DNA of 14,849 nucleotides from positions 1 through 14,849 of the forward strand of contig DNLZ01000488.1 in the NCBI GenBank assembly GCA_003488325.1, written 5' to 3'. Origin of the DNA: Planctomycetaceae bacterium (GTDB lineage Bacteria > Planctomycetota > Planctomycetia > Pirellulales > UBA1268). This document shows, in pieces, positions 1-7,734 of the stretch (positions within the stretch are counted from its first letter, which is position 1; every line of letters starts with the position of its first letter). Under the pieces are notes generated by a model, which ran no database searches, was not told the DNA's origin, and saw only the letters and a program-made list of their open reading frames with translations. A program made the translations under genes and the position numbers.

Positions 1-13
1 GCCATTGACCGGG

Positions 14-460
14 CTATCTTTTCGACACGCCGCCGATCCGGCTGCCGACGAGGCTGGCCTCGCGGCTGGCGGCCGCTCGGTGATCGGCCGCCAGAGGGAG
101 GCCAAAACCCCCGCCATCACCCGCGCTCTCTCCGATCGCCGAGTTGGGAGTGTCGGCCGCGGCCCGGGCGGCGAACCGCTCCGCCACCCGCGACAGCTCT
201 TGGATCAGCACAGCGTCTGTGGCCAGTTCCGGGAACCGCCCCGTGTAGTCGGCGACGGCGGCAGCATCGCCGCGCTTGAGCCTGTTCTCGAGGTCGATCG
301 CGGCGAGTTCGACGAGTAGCCGCGTGGGCCTTCCGGCATGCCTCGAGAAAAACGTCGCCACGTCGGGGCGGCCATGCTCCCAGGCCGACTCGAACTCCTC
401 CACGATCGCGAGCGACGCGGCGTCGAGCGGTGCGCCGCCGAAGGTCGTCGGGTCGCCCAT
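14..460 (-). CDS. Short protein resembling the N-terminal region of planctomycetal Ser/Thr kinases; possibly truncated
   Basis: A 148-residue frame opens with ATG at 460-458 and ends at TAG (16-14), 13 bases from the window edge. Residues about 20-80 read as a stretch commonly found before the catalytic domain of planctomycetal serine/threonine kinases: an E/F/W-rich helix, then LLVELAAIDLENRLKRGD and a YTGRFPEL motif. No glycine-rich ATP loop, catalytic HRD or DFG motif follows; the last 50 residues are Ala/Gly-rich and resemble nothing I know. I checked the other two minus-strand frames near the end and saw no kinase motif. It is either a stand-alone regulatory fragment or the remnant of a kinase gene broken at or beyond the edge. 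No strong ribosome binding site precedes the ATG; GGGAA lies a few bases upstream. The family resemblance is fairly secure, the gene's integrity is not. Confidence 0.5.
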   Translation of the reverse strand: MGDPTTFGGAPLDAASLAIVEEFESAWEHGRPDVATFFSRHAGRPTRLLVELAAIDLENRLKRGDAAAVADYTGRFPELATDAVLIQELSRVAERFAARAAADTPNSAIGESAGDGGGFGLPLAADHRAAASREASLVGSRIGGVSKR

Positions 461-911
461 AGTGATTCCCAGGACGCGGATAGAGGATTCCGAACAGGTC
501 GCCGGTCGGCAGCTTCAGCATATCCTGGTCGCATGGCTGCCCAAGAGCGGCCAGGGCTCTCGATTGCGATCGCCGTCCCGGGCACCAGGGCGGGTTTTTT
601 CCAGGACGGGTGGGGTCGCTCGACCGGGCACTCGCGATCCGTGCCGCATCAAGCCCAGCCCGGCGATTCTGCCCGTCCAACGGCTGCTCGAGTCGACGGG
701 CCTGCTGCATTCCAACGCCGGCGACTGGATCGGCGAGTCGTGGCTTTTTCCGCGATCCTCACGGTCGACTTCGTCCCGGTCATACGCAACGCTGCGACCG
801 CGGCCTCTTTGACGCCTCGTCACTCGAGCGACAAAGACTTTTCCGCCAGCCAGCAGGGGGTGCGGTTGAACGGCCGGTTTGCGCATGGCATGCCCGTCAT
901 GGCAACGCCGA
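461..911. other. Gene-free stretch between two apparently incomplete genes
   Basis: About 450 bases with no frame I can support on either strand. The open frames are Arg/Pro/Ser-rich, mutually overlapping and lack recognisable motifs. I saw no tRNA, no terminator and no convincing transposase remnant. With the foreign-looking tail of the dehydrogenase gene (912-983) it forms a roughly 520-base segment of unknown origin. It would contain the promoter of the 14-460 gene, but no clear -35/-10 pair is visible. Confidence 0.4.
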
Positions 912-2738
912 TCACGAACACTCCGTGGGTTCCGGGGCTCGATGGCATTTTCCCGAGAAGCGTTGCCTCAACCGGCTCTTCATGGCTGTCGGCTCGCAGA
1001 CGAACGCGGTCCTGTTCCAGTAGTCGCGCGGAAAGCCCCGGGCCGTGTAGAGCCGGTGCCCGGCGGCTGCCGTGAACCGCCCATGGTGATCCACCTGCCG
1101 GATCGCCACGACGCCGTCTCCCGAGGTTTTCGGCGCCAGTTCCATCGCCGGGCTTCCCGCGATGCCCCCGAGCGTGGTGGCGCTCCAGCCGCGCACCCGC
1201 TCGTAGACGCGGTTCGGCAGCGGCATGTGCTCGCTCGGATTCCCGTTGGCCGTGGAGCCGAAGACGAGCCCCTCCTCGCTGAAGCCGAAGCCCCACGAGT
1301 TGTTGTTGGTGCTGCGCAGGAATTCGAGGGCGGACCCGTCGGGACGACACCGCCAGAAGCCGGCACCGAACCGGTGCGTCTCACCCCCCACCAGCCCGCT
1401 GAAGCCCGAGTACCCCACGATGCCATACACCCATCCGTCGAGCCCCCAGGTGAGGTTGCTCGGGCCGGCGTGGGTGTCGCCGGTGCCCCAGCCCGTGAAG
1501 AGCACGGTGCGACGGTCGGCCCGGCCGTCGCCGTCGGTGTCCGCGAGGTGCAGGAGCGCCGGCGCCATCGCGACGATGAGCCCGCCATCGTGCGCGAGCA
1601 TGCTCGTGGGGATCGAGAGGTTCTCCGCGAAGACGTCGCGTCGGTCGGCTCGGCCGTCGCCATCGGTGTCGGTGAGCTTCACGATCCGGTCGCGACCCTC
1701 GACGGGAGCCGCCGGATCCTCAGCCGACGGCTCGACCAGGTCGTTGGGATAGTCCACGCTCTCGGCCACGTAGACGGCGCCGTCGCCGTCGAAGCACATC
1801 GCCAGCGGCTTGCCGACGAGCAGCGGTTCGCTGGCGAAGAGTTCGATGCGGAATCCCTCGGGCGCGATCGCGTGCCGGCGCGACTCCTCCGGGTCGAGCG
1901 GCTTCTGCATCGTCGCGATCTGCTCGTCCCCCTTGCGGGTGCCGCCCGGCGCGTAGAAGGGCACCTTCGCCGGCTGGTACTCGAACGGGGCGAGGCCCGC
2001 GGGCGGCCTCGTCATGGTCGGGTGATCGACGTACGTGCCGGCGGCCGCGGGATCGCGGCCCGCCGCGTACCGGATGCCGCGCTCCACGAGGTTGTGGAAC
2101 CCCGGATGCCCCCAGGTGCGTTCGTCGTGGCCCCACGCGGTGTAGAAGACCCTGCCTCGGCCCTCGTCGCGCACCCATGTCCACGGCTCGGGACGGTCGC
2201 CGTCGAGCCGCTCCTCCAGGACCGTGCGGCCCCGCGTGTTGTGCTTCGTATGGACGTAGGTCTCGTCCCAGCTCGCGAAGCCGCCGAAACCGCGCATCAC
2301 CGGATGCTCCGGCGCGACGGCACGCACACGGAACTCGCCGGCGCCATGCTTCTGGAACTGTGCCCCGACCAGATCGATCCACGCGGGGGAGTCGCGGAAG
2401 CAGAAGCTCGCGCAGTGCAGCGGCACGAGGCCCTTCCCACCACGAACGAACTCGAGGATCGCGGCCTCCCCGTCCGCCGGCAGCGCATCGATGTTGGCGT
2501 AGACGACGAGCGCGTCGTACGAGCCGAGCACGTCGGCCCGCAGATCCGCCAGCCGCTCGGTGTAGACCAGTTCGATGCCCCGCCGCGCGAGCACGGGCTG
2601 GAGCTGCGCGAACCGCTCCGCCGGGCGATGGTGCCCCTGGTCGCCGAGAAAGAGCACCCTGAGCGGCGGCTCGGCCGCGGTGGCCAGCATGGCCAGCATC
2701 CCGATCGCGATCGTCAGGGCCGACGTCGTGCGGTTCAT
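912..2738 (-). CDS. 3'-truncated secreted ThuA domain / PVC-type dehydrogenase propeller protein
   Basis: 608 residues. The first 25 form a signal peptide (hydrophobic IAIGMLAMLATA, then AEPP). Residues about 25-250 are a ThuA-like domain (FLGDQGHH, GLVPLHCASF, FYTAWGHDERTW). Residues about 285-585 match the glucose/sorbosone-dehydrogenase-like propeller of planctomycetal putative membrane-bound dehydrogenases, including two DTDGDGRADRR loops near residues 355 and 398 and a NNNSWGFGFSEEGLVF stretch. Full-length relatives are usually around 1000 residues or more, with HEAT-like repeats and a haem-binding CxxCH module. Here homology stops at FVCEPTA (about 984) and 23 unrelated residues lead to the stop, so the 3' half is missing. 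ATG 2738-2736 overlaps the upstream stop as ATGA, with GGAG 9 bases upstream, which decides the start; an in-frame ATG at 2753 is the alternative. It is last in the sulfatase operon and probably not fully functional. Confidence 0.8.
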   Translation of the reverse strand: MNRTTSALTIAIGMLAMLATAAEPPLRVLFLGDQGHHRPAERFAQLQPVLARRGIELVYTERLADLRADVLGSYDALVVYANIDALPADGEAAILEFVRGGKGLVPLHCASFCFRDSPAWIDLVGAQFQKHGAGEFRVRAVAPEHPVMRGFGGFASWDETYVHTKHNTRGRTVLEERLDGDRPEPWTWVRDEGRGRVFYTAWGHDERTWGHPGFHNLVERGIRYAAGRDPAAAGTYVDHPTMTRPPAGLAPFEYQPAKVPFYAPGGTRKGDEQIATMQKPLDPEESRRHAIAPEGFRIELFASEPLLVGKPLAMCFDGDGAVYVAESVDYPNDLVEPSAEDPAAPVEGRDRIVKLTDTDGDGRADRRDVFAENLSIPTSMLAHDGGLIVAMAPALLHLADTDGDGRADRRTVLFTGWGTGDTHAGPSNLTWGLDGWVYGIVGYSGFSGLVGGETHRFGAGFWRCRPDGSALEFLRSTNNNSWGFGFSEEGLVFGSTANGNPSEHMPLPNRVYERVRGWSATTLGGIAGSPAMELAPKTSGDGVVAIRQVDHHGRFTAAAGHRLYTARGFPRDYWNRTAFVCEPTAMKSRLRQRFSGKCHRAPEPTECS

Positions 2739-3883
2739 CCTGAAAAACTCCATTCCGGCAGCTTCATGACGGCGCCCCCGTGCATGGCCGACTCGTGGGC
2801 CATGAGTCCGGTGCAGGTCCAATTGGCGCTCTGGCGGGCGTTCGGATACGGGTCGCGGCCCTCGACGAGCGCGGTCACGAACTCGTGCACGAGGTGCGGA
2901 TGGCTGCCGCCGTGGCCGCCCCCCTGCGTGAACGAGAGGTGCTGATGCTCGCCGGCATCGTAGACGCCGCCCGTCGTGAAGCGACGGATCGGCTCGGGCA
3001 GCAGGTGCGCGAAATCGGGCACGGGCACCCGGCGCGGAATCTCCGGCTCGGGCACCTTCGCCGTGTGGAGCACCGGCTCCTCCCCCTCGCAGAGCTGCCA
3101 CTCGAAACTCCGCGTCGACCCGTACACGTCGAAGCTCTCGCGGTACTGCCGTGCGGTGTCGAAGAGCGAGCGGATCACACGCGCCACGACGTCGCTGTCC
3201 CGGAGCGCCACGTGGGCGCTTTCGACCGCGAAGGGGGAGCCGTACACGCGGACGAGCTCGTCGCGAATCCGCCCCGAGCCGAAGCAGCTCACCTCGCGGG
3301 CGTCCTTGCGCTGGAGCGCGAGGCAGGGGCCGACGCAGTGCGTGGCGTAGTGCATCGGCGGGAGTCCCGGCCAGTAGTCGGGCCAGCCGTCCATGTCCTG
3401 CTGGTGGCTCGCCTGGACGAACTGGATCCGCCCGAGTTCGCCCCGGTCCGCCATCTGCTTGATGAAGAGGAACTCACGCGCGTAGACCACGGTCTCCGCC
3501 ATCATGTACCTGAGGCCCGTCCGCTCCACGAGCTCGACGATCCTCCGGCACTCCTCCACGGTCGTCGCCATCGGCACGGTGCACATCACGTGCTTGCCCG
3601 CCTCGAGGGCTGCCAGCGACATCGATGCGTGGTCGGGGATCGGGGAGTTGATGTGGACCGCGTCGACGTCCGGATCGGCGAGGACGTCGGCGTAGCGGGT
3701 GTACCGCCGCTCGACACCGTGGGCCGCGCCGATCTGGTCGAGCTTCTCCCTCGACCGCTGGCAGATGGCGACGAGCTCGGCATGCGGATGCCGCTGGTGG
3801 ATGGGAATGAACTCGGCCCCGAATCCGAGGCCGACGACGGCGATGCGGACGCGGCGGTCCTTCCGGGCGACTGTGCGTGTCAT
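2735..3883 (-). CDS. Gfo/Idh/MocA family oxidoreductase, GH109-like subgroup
   Basis: 382 residues. The N-terminal Rossmann domain has a nucleotide-binding VVGLGFGAEF at residues 16-25, and the usual Gfo/Idh/MocA helices follow (DVDAVHINSPIPDH, ALEAGKHVM). The normally conserved EKP is replaced by TVP at 102-104 (CTVPMATTVEEC). With YATHCVGP (His182), MMAETVVY and GGGHGGSHPH in the C-terminal half, this recalls GH109 glycosidases, which use NAD in an oxidation-elimination mechanism and carry EVP and THGLGP motifs. The reaction is inferred: NAD-dependent cleavage or oxidation of a sugar. No signal peptide is seen, so it should act in the cytoplasm. The start is the ATG at 3883, because the Rossmann fold begins 10 residues later; AGGAGG lies 12 bases upstream, a long spacing. 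It lies 102 bases after the sulfatase and overlaps the next gene by 4 bases. Confidence 0.85.
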   Translation of the reverse strand: MTRTVARKDRRVRIAVVGLGFGAEFIPIHQRHPHAELVAICQRSREKLDQIGAAHGVERRYTRYADVLADPDVDAVHINSPIPDHASMSLAALEAGKHVMCTVPMATTVEECRRIVELVERTGLRYMMAETVVYAREFLFIKQMADRGELGRIQFVQASHQQDMDGWPDYWPGLPPMHYATHCVGPCLALQRKDAREVSCFGSGRIRDELVRVYGSPFAVESAHVALRDSDVVARVIRSLFDTARQYRESFDVYGSTRSFEWQLCEGEEPVLHTAKVPEPEIPRRVPVPDFAHLLPEPIRRFTTGGVYDAGEHQHLSFTQGGGHGGSHPHLVHEFVTALVEGRDPYPNARQSANWTCTGLMAHESAMHGGAVMKLPEWSFSG

Positions 3884-3947
3884 CGAATCGCGATGCCTCC
3901 TGGGGTCAGTTCGTGACCATCGAAAACCGGAAGATCCCACACCGGAT

Positions 3948-3971
3948 GCCGCAGCCGGGCGCCGCAGCCGG
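3948..3971. repeat. Tandem 11-bp direct repeat in the sulfatase-oxidoreductase gap
   Basis: GCCGCAGCCGG occurs at 3948-3958 and again at 3961-3971, a 13-base period, just after the sulfatase stop on the minus strand. It may be simple slippage or part of an intercistronic structure. No function can be assigned. Confidence 0.4.
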
Positions 3972-3985
3972 CTTTCCACGGGACG

Positions 3986-5785
3986 TCAGGGGCGGAGCGT
4001 GAGCGTGACGCGGCGCACGTCCATCACCGTCTTTCCCGGCACCTCGACCGCCCGCAGCACGAGCGGCCCCCGTCCCCGCTCGAGCCGCAGCGTGCCCAGG
4101 TGCAGCCCGCGAAACTCCTTCATCCTCGACTCTCCGGCCGTTCGTGGCAACGTGTCCTGGTTGGTCAGGAGCGGGGGATCCCAGCCCGGCTCGACACGAC
4201 CCGACACCCGCCGGTCGTGGCAGGCGAGTTCGATCGTGGCGCCGGCGTCCTCGGGCGGGCAGGTGTAGTCGATGACGACGTCGTAAGCGCCGGCGGTCTG
4301 CACGTCGACCTGCCAGGTCATGGTGCCGACGGTGTCCGTCCACCGGACGAAGTAGGAACAGTTTGGCGCCCGTGCGCTCCGCTCGACGCCGCCTGCCGGC
4401 GTGCCGTCCCGTGCCGGCAGCATCGTCACGGGAAACTCGGGATACCCGACACCGATGGGGCGCGGATCGACCGCGCCGTCGCCTCCCGCGCCGCGCGGCG
4501 GCAGCTGCACGTCGCGCTCCCATGCGGCGACGGCCTCGGCGAGTCGGGCCCGCACGTCCGCGCGCTCGGCGGCCAGATCGCGGGTCTGCCCTTCGTCGGC
4601 GACCATGTCGAAGAGCCGGCCCGTCGCGTCGAGTCGATACCGCTGCGACCTCGCGCTCGTGCGTCCGCCCCACGTCGAGAAGAGCACCCGATCCGGCCAG
4701 TCCGGCGCGTCGCCGCGGAGCAGCGGCACGAGGTCACGGCCGTCGAGCGGCTGTCGGCCGACCGGCTCGACGCCCGCCAGCGCCGTGAGGGTGGGGAGGA
4801 GGTCGATGGCGCCCGCGATCTGGGTCACGGTGCGTCCGCGCGGCAGCCCGCGCGGCCACCTCAGGAAGCACACGGAGCGCACCCCGCCCTCGTCGGTCGT
4901 TCCCTTGCGGCCTGCCATGCCTCCGTTCCACCGGTCGCCGTTGGGTCCGTTGTCGGAGAAGTAGACGACGATCGTGTCGTCGGCGAGCCGGAGTTCGTCG
5001 AGCGTCGCGAGCAGACGACCGACGTTCTCGTCCTGGTTCTCGAGCATCGCGTGCACGCAGCGGGTCTGATCGGCGTCCGCCTTCTCCGGCTGCGTCGCCG
5101 GCTGGACGATCTCGATCCCGCGAAAACGCTCCCAGTTGACCGCCGGCGCGGCCCACGGGGAGTGCGGCGTGGTGAAGGGCACATAGCAGAAGAACGGCTG
5201 CGTCGCGTGCCGGCGGATGAACGCGATCGCCTCGTCGGTGCAGGCGTCGACGATGTAGCCGCTGGCTCGCTCCATGCGGCCCTCGCGCTCGAGCGGAGGA
5301 TCGACGTATTCGCCCCAGTGTCCGGACGAATGACCGTAGAAGGTGTCGAAGCCACGGGCCATCGGGTGGTAGGGCCACTGGCTGCCGTTGTGCCACTTGC
5401 CGAAGCAGCCCGTGGCGTACCCCGCGGCGCGAAATGCGTCGGCGATCGTCGCCTCGTCGAGCTCGAGCCGTTCGTGGCCGGTCGAGACGCCGGTCACGCC
5501 GGTCCGCGGGTACCAGCGGCCCGTCAGAAACTCCGCACGAGTCGGTGAGCAGACGGGGCAGACGTAGAAACGGTCGAGGCTCACGCCGGCACGGGCGAGC
5601 CCGTCGATGTGCGGCGTGCGCGCGACCACGTTGCCGCTCACCCCGAAGTCCCCCCAGCCGGCGTCGTCGGCGAGGAGGACGAGGACGTTGGGGCGGCGTG
5701 GCTCCGCGCCGACCGCCGGTCGCGCCGCCGGTTGCACGACCACCACGCACGCGCCGACAAGCCACGCCAGCCACGCTCGCATCAT
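3986..5785 (-). CDS. Secreted type I sulfatase (arylsulfatase family) with C-terminal beta-sandwich-like extension
   Basis: 599 residues from the ATG at 5785. A signal peptide covers about residues 1-27 (LAWLVGACVVVV, cleavage near VGA-EP), so it should act in the periplasm or outside the cell. NVLVLLADDAGWGDFG (33-48) supplies the first metal-binding aspartates. CSPTR at 79-83 is the sulfatase signature, whose Cys79 would be converted to formylglycine. GKWHNG and FSDNGPNGDRWNGG supply further active-site residues. The sulfatase domain ends near residue 420; the remaining 180 residues (TWQVDVQTAGAYDVVIDY) look like a beta-sandwich accessory domain. It hydrolyses a sulfate ester, most likely on a polysaccharide (inference). 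GTG at 5788 and a second ATG at 5782 are alternative starts; GGGG lies 7 bases before 5785. It is the first gene of the operon continuing to 912. A sulfatase-maturing enzyme is not in the window. Confidence 0.9.
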   Translation of the reverse strand: MMRAWLAWLVGACVVVVQPAARPAVGAEPRRPNVLVLLADDAGWGDFGVSGNVVARTPHIDGLARAGVSLDRFYVCPVCSPTRAEFLTGRWYPRTGVTGVSTGHERLELDEATIADAFRAAGYATGCFGKWHNGSQWPYHPMARGFDTFYGHSSGHWGEYVDPPLEREGRMERASGYIVDACTDEAIAFIRRHATQPFFCYVPFTTPHSPWAAPAVNWERFRGIEIVQPATQPEKADADQTRCVHAMLENQDENVGRLLATLDELRLADDTIVVYFSDNGPNGDRWNGGMAGRKGTTDEGGVRSVCFLRWPRGLPRGRTVTQIAGAIDLLPTLTALAGVEPVGRQPLDGRDLVPLLRGDAPDWPDRVLFSTWGGRTSARSQRYRLDATGRLFDMVADEGQTRDLAAERADVRARLAEAVAAWERDVQLPPRGAGGDGAVDPRPIGVGYPEFPVTMLPARDGTPAGGVERSARAPNCSYFVRWTDTVGTMTWQVDVQTAGAYDVVIDYTCPPEDAGATIELACHDRRVSGRVEPGWDPPLLTNQDTLPRTAGESRMKEFRGLHLGTLRLERGRGPLVLRAVEVPGKTVMDVRRVTLTLRP

Positions 5786-5983
5786 CACCCTGCCCCGCTG
5801 CCGGTCGCCGATCGCCGTGGCGGACCTCCCGCCGGGTCGTCACAATGGTGATGCGGGGCGAGCGGCGGGGCAATCACCCTCGCGGACACCCGGTCGGCCC
5901 GCCACGCACGAACCAATCCCCGGCGAGCCGCAGTCGGCGCCACGGACGAATCACGGACGATGCCCCCCCGCCAGCGAGGCGCG

Positions 5984-6541
5984 ATGTCCGCCGCTTCCAT
6001 GACCGGTCCGGCGATGGACACTCCCCCGATCATCCACTGCACCCCGCGGCACCTCCCCGCGATCCGGGCGATCTTCAACGACGCGATCCTGCGCTCCACC
6101 GCGATCTACGAGTACCGCGAGCGCTCGGAGGCCGACGTGCGTCGCTGGCTCGCCGCCAAGCGACGCTCGGGCATTCCCGTGCTCGGCATCGAGGCCGAGC
6201 ACGGCATGCTCGCCGGGTTCGCCACATGGACGGCGTTTCGCGCCCGACCCGCCTCGAAGTACTCGGCGGAGCATTCCGTGTACGTGGCGGAGGCCCATCG
6301 CGGCCGTGGCATCGGCCGGAGGCTGCTCGACGCCGTCGTCGCCGAGGTCGCCCGTCACGACGTCCACGTTCTCGTCGCGGGCATCGATTCGAGCAACGTG
6401 GCGAGCATCGCCCTGCATCGGTCGGCGGGATTCGCGCACTGCGGCACGGTCCGCGAGGCTGGCTTCAAATTCGGCCGGTGGCTCGATCTCGAGTTTTGGC
6501 AGATCGTGCTGACGACGCCCGCCCGGCCCGTCGACGGCTGA
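5984..6541 (+). CDS. GNAT N-acetyltransferase, phosphinothricin acetyltransferase-like (PAT/MnaT group)
   Basis: 185 residues from this start. The family signatures are plain: AIFNDAILRSTAIYEY near the N terminus, then KYSAEHSVYVAEAHRGRGIGRRLL, whose HRGRGIG is the acetyl-CoA pyrophosphate loop, then VLVAGIDSSNVASIALHRS and FKFGRWLDLEFWQ. Relatives acetylate the amino group of phosphinothricin, methionine sulfoximine or similar small amines; the native substrate cannot be read from sequence. It is cytoplasmic, about 175-185 residues as usual. In-frame ATGs occur at 5960, 5984, 5999 and 6014. GAGG lies 4 bases before 5984, which I favour weakly, but conserved sequence begins only after 6014. 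It is divergent from the sulfatase and converges on the XRE-cupin gene with a 21-base gap. Confidence 0.85.
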   Translation: MSAASMTGPAMDTPPIIHCTPRHLPAIRAIFNDAILRSTAIYEYRERSEADVRRWLAAKRRSGIPVLGIEAEHGMLAGFATWTAFRARPASKYSAEHSVYVAEAHRGRGIGRRLLDAVVAEVARHDVHVLVAGIDSSNVASIALHRSAGFAHCGTVREAGFKFGRWLDLEFWQIVLTTPARPVDG

Positions 6542-6562
6542 CACGACGACGCGCTCCGCGCA

Positions 6563-7177
6563 TCAGCCGCCGCGCGCCCGCCGCCCCGGCTCGGCCCGCG
6601 CGACCGACCCGGTGCGTTCGCTCGAGACACTCAGCACGCGTGCCGTCCCCTTGTCGAGCGGCTGCAGCGTGTGCGGGATGACGGCGGAAAGGTACACGCT
6701 GTCGCCGGGGCCCAGGACGATCCGCTCGTCCCCGTAGGCGAGGCGGACCGAGCCGTCGAGCACGAGGAGGAATCGCTCTCCATCGTGATGGTCGGGATAC
6801 TTCCGCGTTCCCTGCCCCGAGAGATGCAGGATCGTCGGATGCATCAGTCGATCACGCCAGCGGCTCGCGAGGCTGCGGATGCCGACACCCGAACGACCGT
6901 TCTTCCCCGGCAGGGTTTCCCCTTCGCCACTGCGGACCACCACGAACTGCGGCTCGGCGGCAAGTCCCGCGACGAGCGCGTCGAGGCCGCACTCGAGCAC
7001 CTCGGCGAGCCGCACGAGACCCTCGAGCGAGGGTGAGAGCTGACCGTTCTCGAGCTTCGACAGCCAGCTGACGGTGAAGTCGGTCCGCGAGACGACCTCC
7101 TCCAGCGTCAACCGGCGCGCCACGCGGACTGCCCGCACGCGCCGGCCGAGATCGACGAGATTGACTCCATGCGTCAT
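6563..7177 (-). CDS. XRE-family transcriptional regulator with C-terminal cupin domain
   Basis: 204 residues. Residues 8-65 are an XRE/Cro helix-turn-helix (LGRRVRAVRVARRLTLEEVV, SWLSKLENGQLSPSLEGLVRLAEVL). Residues about 112-185 are a cupin fold (HHDGERFLLVLDGSVRL, LGPGDSVYLSAVIPHTL), which in this architecture usually senses a small ligand. Such proteins commonly regulate genes for amine, amino-acid or stress metabolism; the target here is unknown. ATG 7177 is chosen because the HTH starts directly after it; in-frame GTG (7210) and TTG (7216) starts would add up to 13 residues without clear homology. No good ribosome binding site precedes the ATG. A GGGGG-N8-CCCCC inverted repeat lies 4 bases upstream of it and could be an autoregulatory operator. 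The convergent acetyltransferase may be a target, but nothing in the sequence proves this. Confidence 0.85.
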   Translation of the reverse strand: MTHGVNLVDLGRRVRAVRVARRLTLEEVVSRTDFTVSWLSKLENGQLSPSLEGLVRLAEVLECGLDALVAGLAAEPQFVVVRSGEGETLPGKNGRSGVGIRSLASRWRDRLMHPTILHLSGQGTRKYPDHHDGERFLLVLDGSVRLAYGDERIVLGPGDSVYLSAVIPHTLQPLDKGTARVLSVSSERTGSVARAEPGRRARGG

Positions 7178-7180
7178 ACG

Positions 7181-7198
7181 GGGGGTGAGTATGCCCCC
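7181..7198. promoter_or_regulatory. G5-N8-C5 inverted repeat upstream of the XRE-cupin start
   Basis: GGGGG at 7181-7185 and CCCCC at 7194-7198 flank TGAGTATG, immediately upstream of the XRE-cupin start codon on the minus strand. It could be an operator or a small hairpin at the translation start. In GC-rich DNA the chance level is not negligible. Confidence 0.25.
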
Positions 7199-7295
7199 GC
7201 AGAATTTCACCCGCAAGAGGTAGCGACCCCCTCACGTCACGCTTATGCATCCGGGAGTCCGCGGCTCGGATGCGGCACCCGAGCCCACGCGGGCT

Positions 7296-7544
7296 TCAGG
7301 CACCGGGCCGGCGAAAGTGCCGGTAGGCCTGCAGGACATCGTGCAGATCGGCGGAGATCTCCAGTTCGTCGTCGGCGAAGTCGGAGAGCCACGTCCGGCT
7401 GCTGGCGACGGCATCGGCCAGGAGCGGGAGCACCTCGCCGAGCGTGACGCGGACGCGATCGCCGCTGGCCGGCGGTGGCGCGAGGCTCAGGCCACCGTGC
7501 TCGATGTCGGGCCCCGTGTAGACACGCAACTGACGCATCGCCAT
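7296..7544 (-). CDS. Small hypothetical protein (82 residues)
   Basis: 82 residues starting MAMRQLRVYTGPDIEHGG. A strong ribosome binding site, AAGGGAG, lies 6 bases before the ATG at 7544, which decides the start and argues for real translation. There is no signal peptide, membrane segment or cysteine. The body is acidic and probably helical: LGEVLPLLADAVASSRTWL, then DFADDELEISADLHDVLQAY and a basic HFRRP tail. It recalls small uncharacterised proteins I associate with planctomycete genomes, but I can assign no function or named family. It is co-directional with floA, 190 bases downstream of it, and 118 bases upstream of the regulator start. The composition suggests a soluble cytoplasmic protein. 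An in-frame extension to 7772 exists but reads as non-coding. Confidence 0.7.
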   Translation of the reverse strand: MAMRQLRVYTGPDIEHGGLSLAPPPASGDRVRVTLGEVLPLLADAVASSRTWLSDFADDELEISADLHDVLQAYRHFRRPGA

Positions 7545-7734
7545 GGCACACTCCCTTGCCGTAACGCTGGTGTCGGGGGTCGTCGAGCCGGCCGTGCCGG
7601 CCGTCGTCTTGACGGGCGACGACTCCCTCTGCAGGGAAGATCGGCACGCGGAGCCCGCAAGGTTTGGCCGAATTCCCCGTCTGCACCGATCATGCGGACG
7701 AGCGCCGGCAAACGGGGCAAACTGGAGCGGTCGC

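Noticed and set aside
338..1075. 245-residue plus-strand frame covering the gene-free stretch
   Set aside because: Overlaps both flanking minus-strand genes, has no recognisable motif and shows a Ser/Arg/Pro-rich random composition.
879..2945. 688-residue plus-strand frame
   Set aside because: Antisense to the ThuA/dehydrogenase gene, which has clear domain motifs; the plus frame has none.
4100..5548. 482-residue plus-strand frame
   Set aside because: Antisense shadow of the sulfatase, whose CSPTR and metal motifs are unambiguous.
6551..6561. Terminator between the convergent acetyltransferase and XRE-cupin genes
   Set aside because: Only a 4-bp GCGC stem with no T-run; not distinguishable from background in GC-rich DNA.
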